Assembly: GCF_001640805.2 (NCBI RefSeq)
Contig: NC_066838.1
Location: 15,552,763 to 15,616,762 of the forward strand
Direction: 5' to 3'
Length of the DNA: 64,000 bases
From: Lates calcarifer
Taxonomy: Eukaryota > Chordata > Actinopteri > Centropomidae
Part shown: positions 47,489 to 59,424 of the stretch, piece by piece
Layout: each line of letters opens with the position of its first letter
Position numbering within the stretch: position 1 is the stretch's first letter
Translations under genes and position numbers: made by a program
Notes under the pieces: model-generated
The model's input: only the letters and a program-made list of their open reading frames with translations
What the model was told of the DNA's origin: nothing
Databases searched by the model: none

Positions 47489-47935
47489 TGAGCTAATGTC
47501 AACATGCTAAGATGATCATGTTAGGTTGATGTTAATCAGGTATAATGGTTACCATGGTCACCATCTTAGTCTGATGTAACATGATGGAATTCAGTCACTC
47601 ATATCAACCTGTTACATTAGCACGGTAACAGGTTAGCATTTGAGACAAAGTAGAGTTTAAGCAGATGGAGCTATCATTACGTTTGCCTGTATTTGGTCAT
47701 AAACTAAATTGGACAAATTAAACTTTTGACTTGACAACGGGACAGAGGATTAAGATAAAATAAGATAATCCTTTATTAGTCCCACAGTGGGGAAATTTAC
47801 AAAGTTATCACAATTAATGGGGAAGGGGATGTGAATGTGTGTAGCAAATTTCATGGCAATCTATCCAGTGGTTGTTGAGACAATTTAGTCTGGAAGTAGT
47901 GGACCCAACAACACTGCTGTCCTTATAGCCTTTCC
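47489..47935 (-). repeat. Fish 'GCATGCTAAC' interspersed repeat, copy 3, interrupted
   Basis: Reverse orientation: AGCTAATGTCAACATGCTAA, GTTAGCATTTGAG, AAATTGGACAAATTAAACTT, then after an insertion CAAAGTTATCACAATTAATG and AAATTTCATGGCAATCTATC plus AGTGGTTGTTGAGAC. The reverse complement of this last part follows the text of copy 1 at 10139-10175 closely. The segment at about 47750-47799 interrupts it. Confidence 0.75.
47750..47799 (-). mobile_element. Short retroelement 3'-tail insertion nested in copy 3
   Basis: TAAGATAAAATAAGATAATC, then CTTTATTAGTCCCACAGTGG and GGAAATTT. The reverse complement ends AGGATTATCTTATTTTATC, a short pentamer-like tail. This TTTATTAGTCCCACAATGGGGAAATT word is very common in fish genomes as the truncated end of a retroelement. 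Its presence inside copy 3 means it inserted after that copy. Family not assigned. Confidence 0.6.
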
Positions 47936-50900
47936 ACTAGTATGGCTAACAAAACAGGAAACTAGTTCAATATGTTGTGAGTTAAGAGTACCGATTATTT
48001 CATTATTCACCTCATCAGGTTTTAGTGCAGAGCCACAGCCCAGCTAAAGTTCGCCAATAAGCTCTCTCTGTGCAGTTTATCATCTGTGTTCTGCCTTCCT
48101 CTGTCCATCCACTGTCACTATCTCCCAAATTTAGAATTCTTCCTGAATGTCCGTTTCTGTTTTGGTACAACACACAAGAATTTCTGCTCTTGCTGGATTT
48201 TAATGGTTGCCTAGCAACGTGACTATAATCATAGCCTTCCTATCATCTTCTGTGTTGTCTCCGTATTTACTCAATATGTGCTTCTCCCTGGCTGATAAGA
48301 CTAAAAAAATCCGTGTATATTGTTAGAAACAGCCATCATGTGTACTCAACTCTTTGTAGGCTTCAGCTTGTCACCAGGTCTCTCCCCAGCTTTAGCTGTG
48401 ACTGGGGACCACTGGGGCAGCTATCAAAACAGACCAGGACCACACATACACACACAGACGTTTCTTGCGAATTCATAATGAAAACTGAATGTCATTTACA
48501 TGTAATATGTGTAATCTTTACCCTGCTTTTTCCTGCTCTCATTGGACAAAGTGCTACGAACATAGAAGAGAAGGCTAATTATTAACTCTGTGGAGAAAGA
48601 CCAGGCAGGTTAAAAACACATAGCCAGATCTTATATGATATATAATTATATCATATATTAATAATCAGAGTTGTGTGTGTATGCTGTAAATGTGCAATCC
48701 TGACACTGGAGTAAGTGTATTCAGTGGTGGAATTCTCAGACTCTTAGAAAGTCAAACCAAGGTCACTGTGTGGCTATTATAAGAGATCCAGACTAATTTG
48801 CCAGTGCAAAATCTCATGAGGTGTTTGATTATTTGGCCGAGTACCTATCTCTCTATTCTGATTTATTTTGCTGGAGTGGGATGAGGAGAAGGGATAAAAG
48901 TGTGGTGCAACAGGGGCATGGTAGGCTTGATGAGATGGAAAAGGAGAAGTCAATCCCTGACTGAGTGCTGGATCAGTCAGCTATGTTTGCTTCTTAGCTT
49001 TGCTTCATGTTACACACTGTACACATGGTACAAAGTCACTCAGCAGGCTTTGGACAAAGACAGTTTTCTCACAAGGGCTGAGTCAACTTCAGAAAACCTT
49101 CGAGCAAAACAAACAGTGAGCACCCACTGGCCGCACGAGGGGATCACGAACTGGATTAATGAATGATTTTCATGGTCTGGTTGAGAGGTGTCACAGCATC
49201 TTCTTTTTTGTGTGTTTCTGCAAGGCCTGACTCAAAACTGACACCTGTCTTAGAAAACATCAGGATTCAGGGAAAAACATCAGTTAATTTCTGTGTGTTT
49301 TTCTGGATTTAATCATGTTCCTGTTTCAATCTCAAATGTCTCTCTGTGCTCAAAAACACACATTTAAACACACCAGACATGCACACTTACAGAAATAATC
49401 ATGCTCCCATGCCTTTAAAATGATTGGTAAAGTTGTCTGTATGTAAAATCTATAATTCTATGTAACAGTACAAAACAAATATAATTCAGGCTTTCAGAGT
49501 GGAATGTGCTTTATGGATAGCAATCTAGTGGCAAATCATTTTAAATGGTTATCATAGCCATCTACTGATGAGACTTTTTGCACCAACAAAAGCTTAATTA
49601 ATACTGCTCCACTGGCCAGTCAGTTCACTATTCTTGACTATTCTTAGTGTAGGCTACTCAGATGAGTGCAAAGTGCAGAGGGTGACCTGAACCATCTAAA
49701 AGAATCTTATCAACAAGATAAAAAGTTTCAGATAATCAGTTATGAGTGTACTGACCCCTTTAACCCAAACGACTGACTGCCACTTAGCCTCCGAAGCATG
49801 GCACCACCTGCGAGATGAACAGTAGCTGGCAACCCACACACACTTGAGCAAAAATACACACTCTCGTGCACATACGCAGGAACATACGCAGCATGAAGAG
49901 AACACTCAACTGTCATTGCATTCATTAGTGTTCAAATGTTTCTCTATATCATTTTTAACCTGTAATATCAGGGTCTGAGTGAGCAAGCAGGGTCTGCCAG
50001 TTCACCCTATGGGAACACATCACTGCCATAGTTTGATTTTGTACTTAACTGTATCCTCAGTATCCATCATTATGCTGATACTGTAGAGTGCTGTGCATGT
50101 TGAAGTTGGGACTTAAAGAGGTTGTGAGTAGGCAGATGTGGTTACATAAACGTCTTTATCAGTGACATACTGTATGTCTATTTATATTTACCTACTGTAT
50201 ATGATGAGGACAGTAGGCAAAGTTTTACATTTGCACATTTTATACTAAAATGGGGCCAGATCCAGTTTAATTAAGCAGTTTATTTGTTTATAAAAACAAA
50301 CAAGTTAAAGTTGACTTAACAGGCCTTTGCAGGACTGGACAGATATAATCTGATTCTGCTGGTAAATAACATGACAGATTCTGATAGAACAGTTATAGCT
50401 ATAGCATTTCTTATTCTAAAGCAGTATTTATGGTTGTAACAATAAGATTTCAATTTGTTTCTGTTGTTTCCAAATGCACACAGCCACAGTTTGCTGCCAC
50501 CTCTTAAGAATACAAACACTGGGTGTGTAAGTCTGTTTCTAAAATAGTTGATGCACCTGTACAGTAATATAATAAATAGTAATATAAGTTCACCATTCAG
50601 TACTCCATATACTGCAAAGAAAAAGAAAAAAAAAGATGTCTACGAGTTGTCTGACTTTGGGTGAAGTGAAAAAATATATTCCCCTGAAAGTCCAAGTAGC
50701 CCTTTAACAATCCAGTATTTTTATGGACTGATAAGCCATTAGGCGGGACTGGGTTTTATTCTTGTAAAACTTTCATTTTGTCTCTCAGTCCCTTTCCTTG
50801 TGGTCTTTTTTCAAAGAAAAAAAAAATCATAGGCCATTTTCTCCATCCCATTTTCCCTATCTCAGATCTCTTCCCCACAATCATTTTTTTGGGGGGGGGT

Positions 50901-51752
50901 CAATTCTTCTCTTGTGGCTGACAGTATTGGGCCAGCTGAGTGTTGCGAGGCCTGGGACAGGCTGCATTTTGACAGATAGGACTCCCACTTTCCTAATATT
51001 CAACCGCAGGCGACAACCGGCTCGGACTGAGTGTAATGGAAAATCTGTGTTCTGTCCGCAAACTGACCCTCATGCTCCTGAAAGAGAATGAATGCTCCTC
51101 ACCATGCTTCAAAATCACACCCAGATGGCATCAGTGGCCTGGATGCAGGAGGCCCTTGGGCAATGGTCCTCATACCCTTCTGCCTCACTCTTGGTGTTTA
51201 CATCAGAGTGAAAAATGTAAAAACTGGAAACGTATCAGTGTCTGGGGGGATAACATTCTCACTCAGACTTCAGTGTCCACAATGAAAGATTTAGCTTACA
51301 CAGAGCATAAATTATGTAATACTTACAGTTCCACATTTTACATATAAGGATGGCTGATAATTGTAATGATACAAGTTTAAGGATGTTTGCAGTTTTTTGG
51401 AGAATGCTCAACTGAGCACCCATTAGAATAGCAATGAGGAAAAATATCTTGAAGTAATATTCACGTTTTTGACATTTGCTTAGGTTAAGTTACTAAGAGT
51501 TGTTTTTGAATCCTTCGCATTCACAGCTGCATAATTTAAATGGGCAGATTTTTGTTCCAAGTAGCTCCTTGTTTGAGTGTTTCACACAGAGACACATTTG
51601 AAAAGGTGAGTCCCAGGAGTATGATTCAAAAGAGTCTTCAATCAGAGCTGTATTGGCTCATCTGAACCCCCAGCACATCCAAATCTTGGGCTTTTGCTTT
51701 TTTCTTTATCTGAGCTTAGGAATCGCAATGAAAACCACACGCAGACTACATC

Positions 51753-51775
51753 GGGCAGGGGGTGGGGGGGTGGGG
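51753..51775 (+). repeat. G-quadruplex motif on the plus strand
   Basis: G-runs at 51753-55, 51758-62, 51764-70 and 51772-75 with loops of 1 to 2 bases satisfy the G3+N1-7 rule with room to spare. Confidence 0.9.
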
Positions 51776-54595
51776 TGCTGAGGGATAAGATATCTGCTCT
51801 TCAAAGTGAATCAGGTATTGTGCTCCCTGCTGAAGTAATCTGGAGATGATTCTTGCTCTTTGATTGTTGTTTGATTCTCAGCATATAATTGATTAAAAAG
51901 AGGCACACTACCCATAAGACTGCAACAACACAAGAATGTCTAAACAGAAACAGGCTTGAAAGAGACAAGAGTAACAAATGTAGAGGATTTTGTTTTTTTC
52001 ACTTAGGTTTCCTAACAGTAATTTTTATTTGTACTTTATTTTGTATTGTACCAATTCCTAGAAATTACATTTATATGCATTTAACTGCTACCACATATAC
52101 ATTCTGTAAGAGACCTAATTACATTTTTTATTAACATAATGAGGATATTTTGTAAATGTACTTATTTGGCAAGTTGCAAATATATTGATACTGAGCATCA
52201 GTAGAATGTTCACAGACAACATATGTTTTACACCAAAATATCTGACTTAACTACCTCTTGGCAGCTCTGCTGCTGTAAAAAAAAAATCTCTTTGAACATA
52301 ATCCAGCCAGTGATGACATTTCATACAAAATGTATTTGCTATTGCAGTATAATTGTATATAAACATAATTTCTAGGAGACATGGTCGGACAGAAAGTGGC
52401 TCATGTGCTCCTTCGGTCACCTGAGACTGTATGCTGGACTGAGCATGTATAGATAGGTGCAAATTTCAGAGGGCTGACATGTGAAGATTTGAGTCAAGAG
52501 AGGTCTGGGATCTGGGATCTCTTTTTTTTTACAGATGCTTTTTGGAAACAGAGCCACTGTCACTCAGAGGTCACACTGAATTATGTTAAGTTTTAGTGTT
52601 TTTTTTTTTTTTACTTGATTTATAATTTTAATAATAATTTTATTAATGTGTTTATTCACTAATTTCTGCAAAGACCACAAATTTTTGTTACACAAATCTG
52701 TTCATTTAATTAGTCAGGTGGCTTTTTACTCAGGACATCTTGAATCCTGCCATGATAATTCTTCAAGCCTTATCTGGCTCAAATGTGCAGGCATTCAGAG
52801 AAGGAGAAAGGAAAGAGACAAGTGAAGGACATCACTCTATATTAGCGTAATTCCATGATAAGACACTAATTTTCAATGAAAAAGAGAGTGTCATAAAGCT
52901 CCACTGGACCTGGGTATGTGAAATGTTAGGATATTAGACACAAACAATGGTGTGCCATTCAACATAAACACAAAGGATCCCTCACAATGGGGGATCCACA
53001 GATTAAAACCTTAAAGGAGCAGCACTGCACAATATTGCACATTACTGCTGATGTGCTTTAATGACCAGAGTGATGTATCTGCATGCAGGGAGACTGCACT
53101 TACAGCAACTTTGAAAAGCAAGGCTGGAGACTTTGAAACATGAGGCAGGAAGCTAGTTAGTAAGCACATAGCATTTTGCCATTAAAGCCTCTGTCAATGC
53201 TAAGGCTGAGCTGAACTTCAAAAGCTGTTTGGCGCTGGCTTGTCACTCTAATTGCCACTTTATCTAACTGGATCTCTTGACAGTCTTGGAAAATGTCAGT
53301 TACTACCACATTTAATTAGTTTTACCAAGAATACAGGGGGGAATCAAGTTTAATTAACTCAGGCGAATTATTCCAATGACTTGAATTAATTTATATTACA
53401 CATTGCTATACTGTTGAGCTGCTGCTGTGTCATTTACTGTATGTGTAGGCCTGTTATGAAATTTGTTTATGTCTGTTGGTATGAAGCTGATTGAAGTTGA
53501 CATTTGAACACTATGCTGTTATTTCCTGTGGATTATCAAACGATTATGAGTAAAGAGCATGCTCACCACCCTTATTGTATAATTACACTGTATAATTGCA
53601 ATCATCTACTTATTTATGTTGTGGTTTAGTAAAACAGACAAGTGACTGGCCCTGGTCCACTTAAAACCTAGAAGCCCTCTGAATATCTAATTGGATTCCA
53701 TACAAAATGCTGCTCTGCTTTGAAGTGTCTTCTATTTTTGTGTGCTGTTTTTACAGCTCATCAACAACATGGAACTTTTCATCATAATCTCACACACTTA
53801 AAATTGACCTAATGGGTCTAGGTGGATGCTCAGTTCATCTTCAGCTCTTTTGCAAAAGTCTTTAGACTTTGTTTATCATAACTATATTTTTAGTTTAATT
53901 CTGCCTCTCTGTTTATATGACTTGCAACTGCAGTATTCTAAATATACCGTACCCTTACTGTTCAGGCTTTCTTAGCTTTTCCTAAAAGGGAGATCTAGAC
54001 CCGATGTTTTCCCCTAGTGACCTGTTGTTGCTATGTAGAGTGCTGCTTGACCTTAGCTCTTTCTAAAGTTGGGCAGATTGCCACTGGGTGACGATTTTAT
54101 GTAAGCAACAGACGGCCAGTTATGTGTGATTTTGTTTTTGCTGACATGCCATAAATACTGAAATTCCTCCATACTTCTGAGAGACAAATCTTTGTGACTT
54201 CTGACTCCTGTATACGTGAATTTGTCCATATATTGTACAAAATATTTTTATTCTTCAACCCATCAATGTTGTGTGTGTTATTTCAAGAGTGCAGAGTGGT
54301 TTCGGCAATATCCACCACAGTGTGTGGTGTGGTGTGTCTGTGTCTGTGCATGTGACACAGCCCTAGGTGTTCAGTCTGCAGTGGCATCGCTCTGATGTTC
54401 TTGCTCCAGATGTCTTTCTGAAGGCCAGGATGTGCACATCTTTATGTGTGTGTGTGTGTATTTCTTTTTTTTCTCTCCTGAGAGCCTCACAGTGGGGAAC
54501 AGCACCAGGCTAGAGGTCCATGGTGCTTTAGAGTGTGACGTAAATGCAATGCTGTCCAGGACCTGAAGCAATGCACTGTATTGTGAAAGGTCATG

Positions 54596-54662
54596 CATGT
54601 GTGTATGTGTGTGTGTGCGTGCGCGTGTGTATGTACGCATGTGTGTGTGTGCATTTGTGTGT
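54596..54662. repeat. Degenerate TG-rich microsatellite
   Basis: CATGTGTGTATGTGTGTGTG, CGTGCGCGTGTGTATG and TACGCATGTGTGTGTGTGC follow one another. It is alternating purine-pyrimidine, including CGCG, so Z-DNA formation is possible. The 117-codon minus frame that crosses it encodes His/Thr repeats and is an artefact. Confidence 0.93.
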
Positions 54663-55196
54663 CTCTTCAAAGGTCTCTTCCTACATTTTGGCAAAGATAT
54701 ACTGATTATGATCATAAGGGTCATGGTAAAGTTAAATTCTTAGTGACGTCTTACTGCAGGCACATACATACACTACATGTTTTTTAACCACATATCATAT
54801 GCAGTATAAATTCTATTGCCAGTGCAACACAGAATCTATGTAAGTTGTATTTGTGTACTAAAATACTGGTATACTAAAGGATGGCACTGTTTTATACTTG
54901 AACTTTAAGAATATTGGTATTTCGCTCTTGCTGTTTTCCAAATAAAATGTAAACATACAAATACATTTTAAAAGGGTGTATTTGGATTGTCAGTTAAAGT
55001 TTATTAATATTTCCCTATTATTATGTTTTGGTAATGTGCATAGATTTAGGCAGACACCTTTGTTTATTTTGCAAAGCTCATGTCCACACATTGCTGTAAG
55101 TTGAGAATGTCCTACCAAGAAGAAAGCATCAGAGACTTCAACAAGTGCTCCAGGACAACACTACCATATGTTTTTCAATTTTCATAGGAAAGAGAC

Positions 55197-55520
55197 TGGG
55201 GTGGATAAATGGGTCAAGAAAACATTTGATTTAAACTCAACATTGTTTTGTTTTTTTTAAACATGGCCACGATCGTCCCATAACCTTAACCAGGCATTTA
55301 TTATTGTCACCATGACAGTGTAACTCCCCTACTTAAGAAAGTAGTCATTTTAACCCAAACCACAGTGTTTCACTTAAGTTAACCAAGTCATTTTTGTGCC
55401 TATAACCAAATCTTAACTATAGCATTTTCACATCATAAAACTGAAATGCTGAGTATTACCATAACCATAAACCATAAATATAATTTATCATACTGTCTTT
55501 ATAGGCCCTGTTTTTTGTAA
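55197..55520 (+). repeat. Fish 'AACCTTAACC' repeat family, copy 2
   Basis: GGGGTGGATAAATGGGTCAA, then AACATGGCCACGATCGTCCC, ATAACCTTAACCAGGC, TTAACCCAAACCACAG, TTAACCAAGTCATTTTTGTG and CATCATAAAACTGAAATGC, ending near GTCTTTATAGGCCCTG. It is longer and better preserved than the copy at 37763 and in the same orientation. I recognise the order from fish genomes but cannot give a family name. Confidence 0.65.
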
Positions 55521-56812
55521 CAGTGTCACTACTGCTGATCCCACTGAGAGTCAACAGTCCAGTGTGTAGCTCTGTGAGGCTTTTAGCAGTTTTCAGCTCA
55601 TTGTTGGGGCTCACTTATAGTCGAAGGTTCGTTGTTTTGAGCAATTTTTAAAAGCATGTTTTTTTGTGTTAGATTTCTCTTACCTCTGCTGGGATTCCTT
55701 CTCATGTTCCCTTGTCCTTACTTGACTCTAGCAGTCACATGCAACTATCTAAGCAAATGAAACCAGAGAGAAAATGAAGCAAGCGCACTGAATGAGTAAT
55801 CTGCAGAAAATTCACCAGGGAGACTGAGAAAGGACGACATTGGTTGAGCCGGACATCTAAACCCTGGGAGGGAATTAACGCTTGTATATTTAAATTCTCA
55901 AGTCTAAACCTACTGTCATCTTATTATAATCCTTAAAATACCATTGACCTAATTTGAATGGACACACTTCTGGGAAACACTGAAGTTATAAGCCCTTAAT
56001 CTTTCCTAAATCCCTTTCATTACATTGGTGTATCTTTATACAGTTTGCAGTGTTTTATCTCTGAAGATAAAGCAGCAAATCGTGATGTCTTTGTGTGCAA
56101 ATACCTTTCTCTGTCCCCCTTTGGGCTGTGATTAGTTTACTCCCCATTAGACCTTCAGGCAAAACTTTATAACAGTTCAGTTTTTGACCAGTGCCCTGCC
56201 AGGTAAGAGCACTTGGCCAGCTGCTGTCTCAGGAGGGCTACAGGCAGTATAAAGTCTAAGTACAGTGATCTGAGTCTGGAAGAACTCTGGGGGCCTGGGT
56301 GCAATCCTCCTCAGTGTAAAGCCATGATAATGGTGAAATCTCCAGGGGAGGAGTGCAATCTCTATGTGATCAACCACTTCAGTCTATAGGCCAGTGAAAT
56401 TGACACCAACCCACGAGGTACAGGTCCAGTCAGATGGAAAAACATGTCTTTCACCTTGAGAGTTGACAGGATGGAACAGAACAGAACTTTCCCTTCCATT
56501 ATTGCTGCTGCAGTAAAACTCAGCTGCAGTCCATCTACTCTCTCCTTGGCACAGTGAAGACATTTCTGTATTCCTGTAAAGCATACAGTGCATGAGCATT
56601 TTATGAATAACATATTTTAAGATTCTTTATGGAGCACCAAGGGGGTGGAAACCTAATGAAATATTCTGTTGCCTCCTCAAATTTTACTGAAGTAAAAGTT
56701 TGTGGACTTATCTCTTTCTCTTAAACCTAAGTTACAATGTGAATCACAATTGGATTTACATTTGTCAGCTGGCCAAAAATGCAACTCCAATGGGATGTTC
56801 ATATTGCTCTGT
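55521..56812. other. Non-coding stretch with a less AT-rich segment
   Basis: No supported gene. Around 56170-56600 the base composition is visibly less AT-rich, and two overlapping minus frames are open (56362-56613 and 56384-56599), giving peptides such as GPVPRGLVSISLAYRLKW. Neither matches a family I know. It may be an eroded repeat or conserved non-coding DNA. Confidence 0.55.
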
Positions 56813-56985
56813 CTATTCTAAGCTGGTAGGAGTACCGCCAAAGCTAGCTAGTTTCCTATATTTATGCTAAGCTAAGCGCCTGGCTGTAGCTGCACACGGA
56901 GTGATATCGATTTCATTGTTTTACTCTCGGCAAGAAATCAAATAAGTGTATTTCTCAAAATATTGAACTATTCCTTTAATGGACC
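56813..56985 (-). repeat. Fish 'AGCTTAGCTTAGC' family, copy 2
   Basis: Read on the minus strand: AAAGGAATAGTTCAATATTT, TGAGAAATACACTTATTTG, ATTTCTTGCCGAGAGTAAAA, then GCGCTTAGCTTAGCATAAAT. This is the expected order of the family whose other copy lies at 4531-4712, including the AAGGAATAGTTC start that copy 1 lacks. Confidence 0.75.
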
Positions 56986-58551
56986 TTACCCTCCACAGGG
57001 TTTATGCAGGCAGAATTTCTGATCAGACAGTTCCTGATGTTGCACTGAAGAAAATCTTAAAATATTTTTGCTTTCTGTAATGGATACCATCGGAGATAGT
57101 GCTTAAACCCAATATATCTCTGAGATGACTGGGAAAATTCCTGGCTGGCAGCACAGGCAAATGTAAATGTGTGATATTTTCTTTATCAATAAGTGTTCAC
57201 TTGATATGGAGCAGAACATCGCCAAGGGACACCAAAGAAATTTCTATGTTAAGTCATGAATATTTCATTTTGGTTAGCCATTTAGATTGAATATCTAATT
57301 AAATCTCTCTGTCCCTGGGGGAATATACACAATGATTCTGCAATTAATTTGATACTTAAAGGCAATGAGCTGATAATCTGAGAACACACCCACTGAAACA
57401 GTTTGTGATCAACATTCATTCTTGTGTATATATACATCAAAAGACAAGTGAAGAGTGTTGGTTTGAAAGAAAGAGCTATAGCCAGACACCTTGATAAAAC
57501 ATTCATGTGACAGCAGAGATGAATAAAACATACAGGAATGATCCACAGGTCAAGCAAGCAGTAAATGTGGGCGTAGCTATGTGTCATAAGATGTAAATAT
57601 TTTTAAGAGTGAGATTTTTTCTGCCTGGCTCAGACTGGCACAGATACATGAGATGCCTGCCAGGAAGAAGAAACACAGCAGCCCTTAGATCTCTGTGAGA
57701 GAAACTAACCTGCGCTGTGATTCTTTACGATAAGAGTCATTCATTATGCATACATTCAGCTTTGAATGTGGCAGCCTTAAATAAATGATATGGCTATTGC
57801 CTGGCATAGATAGCCAATGCAAAAGAGATAGAAGCTTAAAGGGCAGACTGACAGACAGACAGGTGGTGGAAGATGATGATGAGGAGAAAAGTGTAGAAAA
57901 CTCATAAACACGTTTATGAGTCTTTATTAGTTATATGTTTTTGAATTGTAACTACATTTTGAATTTAAATTAAGGGGATACCAGGAGCAGCAGAGCACCC
58001 TTTAAAGTATTCATGTGTTCCCCTGAAAGAAATAAAAGTAAAAAATTTGAGACATAGCTAAAAGTTTCTCTTATTTATTTTGAAAATATTTTATATGAAT
58101 AATAAATATTGCAACAAAATAAAAGAAAATCTAACTCCAAAAGAAACAGCAGCCAGATTCTCCCTGGAAAGTGAACCCTGTCTGTTTCAGGCTTGGATCA
58201 GTAACATTGCTCTGACGTGTGTGTTCATCTGCGTCAGACTGCCTGGATGGTGAGAGTCATTTCCATTCAGTAGAGAATACATTCAACATGTAACTGCTCT
58301 ATTTGTGTGCATCAAGCATCTTCATGGTTGGCTGTTTTTCAGTATGTCTGTGGTGTTGCAATGTGTGTATGCATAATTTGATGACACCTCCCCACATCCC
58401 TACACGCACACAATTTTGGCATACAACCCACAAAAGACACGTTACTTCAGAACCTGTGTTGTCTTGATTGTATAAAATAAACACATGTAAATTTAGACCT
58501 GCATGCAGAAATGCAGAATTTTAGCAAATGATGTGTCAAGACTACAACCTA
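56986..58551. other. Non-coding stretch, possible conserved element
   Basis: No gene or recognised repeat. The segment 57715-57835 (with CATTATGCATACATTCAGC and CAGCCTTAAATAAATGATAT) is repeat-free and rich in POU/homeobox-like words, so it is a candidate conserved non-coding element on appearance only. Confidence 0.6.
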
Positions 58552-58925
58552 AATGCTAACTTCTGCATGATGTCTAGCAGGTTTGTTTACTATATTCAGC
58601 ATCTTAGTTTCATATATTAGCATGTTGACATTTGCTAATTAGCACTAAATATAAGCATAAGTACAGCTGAGGCTGATGAGAATGCCTTTGGTTTTGCGCC
58701 TTAGACACTTGTGACGATTTCAACCTGACACTTTACAGCAGTAGGAGGAGTCAGTGGATCACCAGGAAACATCATCTGAGACCATGGGTATCTGTGCCAA
58801 ACTTCATGTCAATCTATAATAGTTGTCAGGACATTTCACTAAAACCCATAAATGTGAGCCTCATGGTGATGCTAGAGGAAAAGTCAAGGGAATCACCAAC
58901 GTCAGTAGGATTTATCCTCTTGCTA
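58552..58925 (-). repeat. Fish 'GCATGCTAAC' interspersed repeat, copy 4
   Basis: Reverse orientation: AAATGCTAACTTCTGCATGA, TTAGCATGTTGACATTTGC, TAATTAGCACTAAATA, TACAGCTGAGGCTGATGAGA, AACTTCATGTCAATCTAT, GTTGTCAGGACATTTCACT, CTCATGGTGATGCTAGAGGA and GGATTTATCCTCTT. It matches the family order over most of its length, with a replaced stretch near 58690-58760. Confidence 0.75.
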
Positions 58926-59139
58926 CAATGAATGTATGTATAGAAATTCATGTAAATGAGATGTTTCAGCCTGGATGAAAGTGGAGGACTGATCAACAGA
59001 CCAACATTATCAAATGATGAATGATCTTTTTACGCTTTCAAAGTATGAATTTTAAATTGCTGCACTGTTCATTCAGAATGATGTAGACAGATACTACTAA
59101 TACACATGTTAAATATATTAATGATGATGATAATGATAA

Positions 59140-59140
<1 letters not shown>

Positions 59141-59172
<32 letters not shown>
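59141..59172. repeat. (TG)16 microsatellite
   Basis: Perfect 32-base TG repeat preceded by a GATGATGATAATGATAA patch. Confidence 0.97.
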
Positions 59173-59176
<4 letters not shown>

Positions 59177-59397
59177 CAAGAATAATAATATTCCTTAAGA
59201 ATAATAATTGAAAACTTGTATCTCAAGCTACCAGCAGGGTACTCTATACTTTGATGACATCCAGAAGTCTCTTAAACTATAATTCCAGCACATTCGACTT
59301 CTTTGTTCATGAACCGTGACTAATGCTCAATATTCATGTGAGAACGAGAATTGAGTGATCAATGTGGCTCACGGCTTTGAAGGGAGCAAAGCAGCAA

Positions 59398-59424
59398 CCC
59401 ACCCAACCCCCTCCCCTTCCCCCC
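59398..59424 (-). repeat. C-rich tract; G-quadruplex motif on the minus strand
   Basis: C-runs at 59398-400, 59402-04, 59407-11, 59413-16 and 59419-24 give five G-runs on the minus strand with 1 to 2 base loops. The neighbouring sequence to 59450 stays pyrimidine-rich. Confidence 0.88.

Larger units (their letters stand above)
47936..55196. other. Long non-coding stretch
   Basis: About 7.3 kb with no supported gene. It holds an AT palindrome near 48632-48661, the G-rich tracts at 50891-50899 and 51753-51775, a T14 run at 52599-52612, a small GGATCCC/GGGATCC inverted repeat at 52975-52997 and TG-rich DNA at 54596-54662. The motif-dense AT-rich segment near 53310-53400 (TTAATTAA, GAATTAAT) could be regulatory. 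Overlapping plus frames at 50798-51347 match nothing known. Confidence 0.6.

Noticed and set aside
54371..54724. 117-codon minus frame with His/Thr repeats
   Set aside because: Encoded by degenerate TG/CA DNA.
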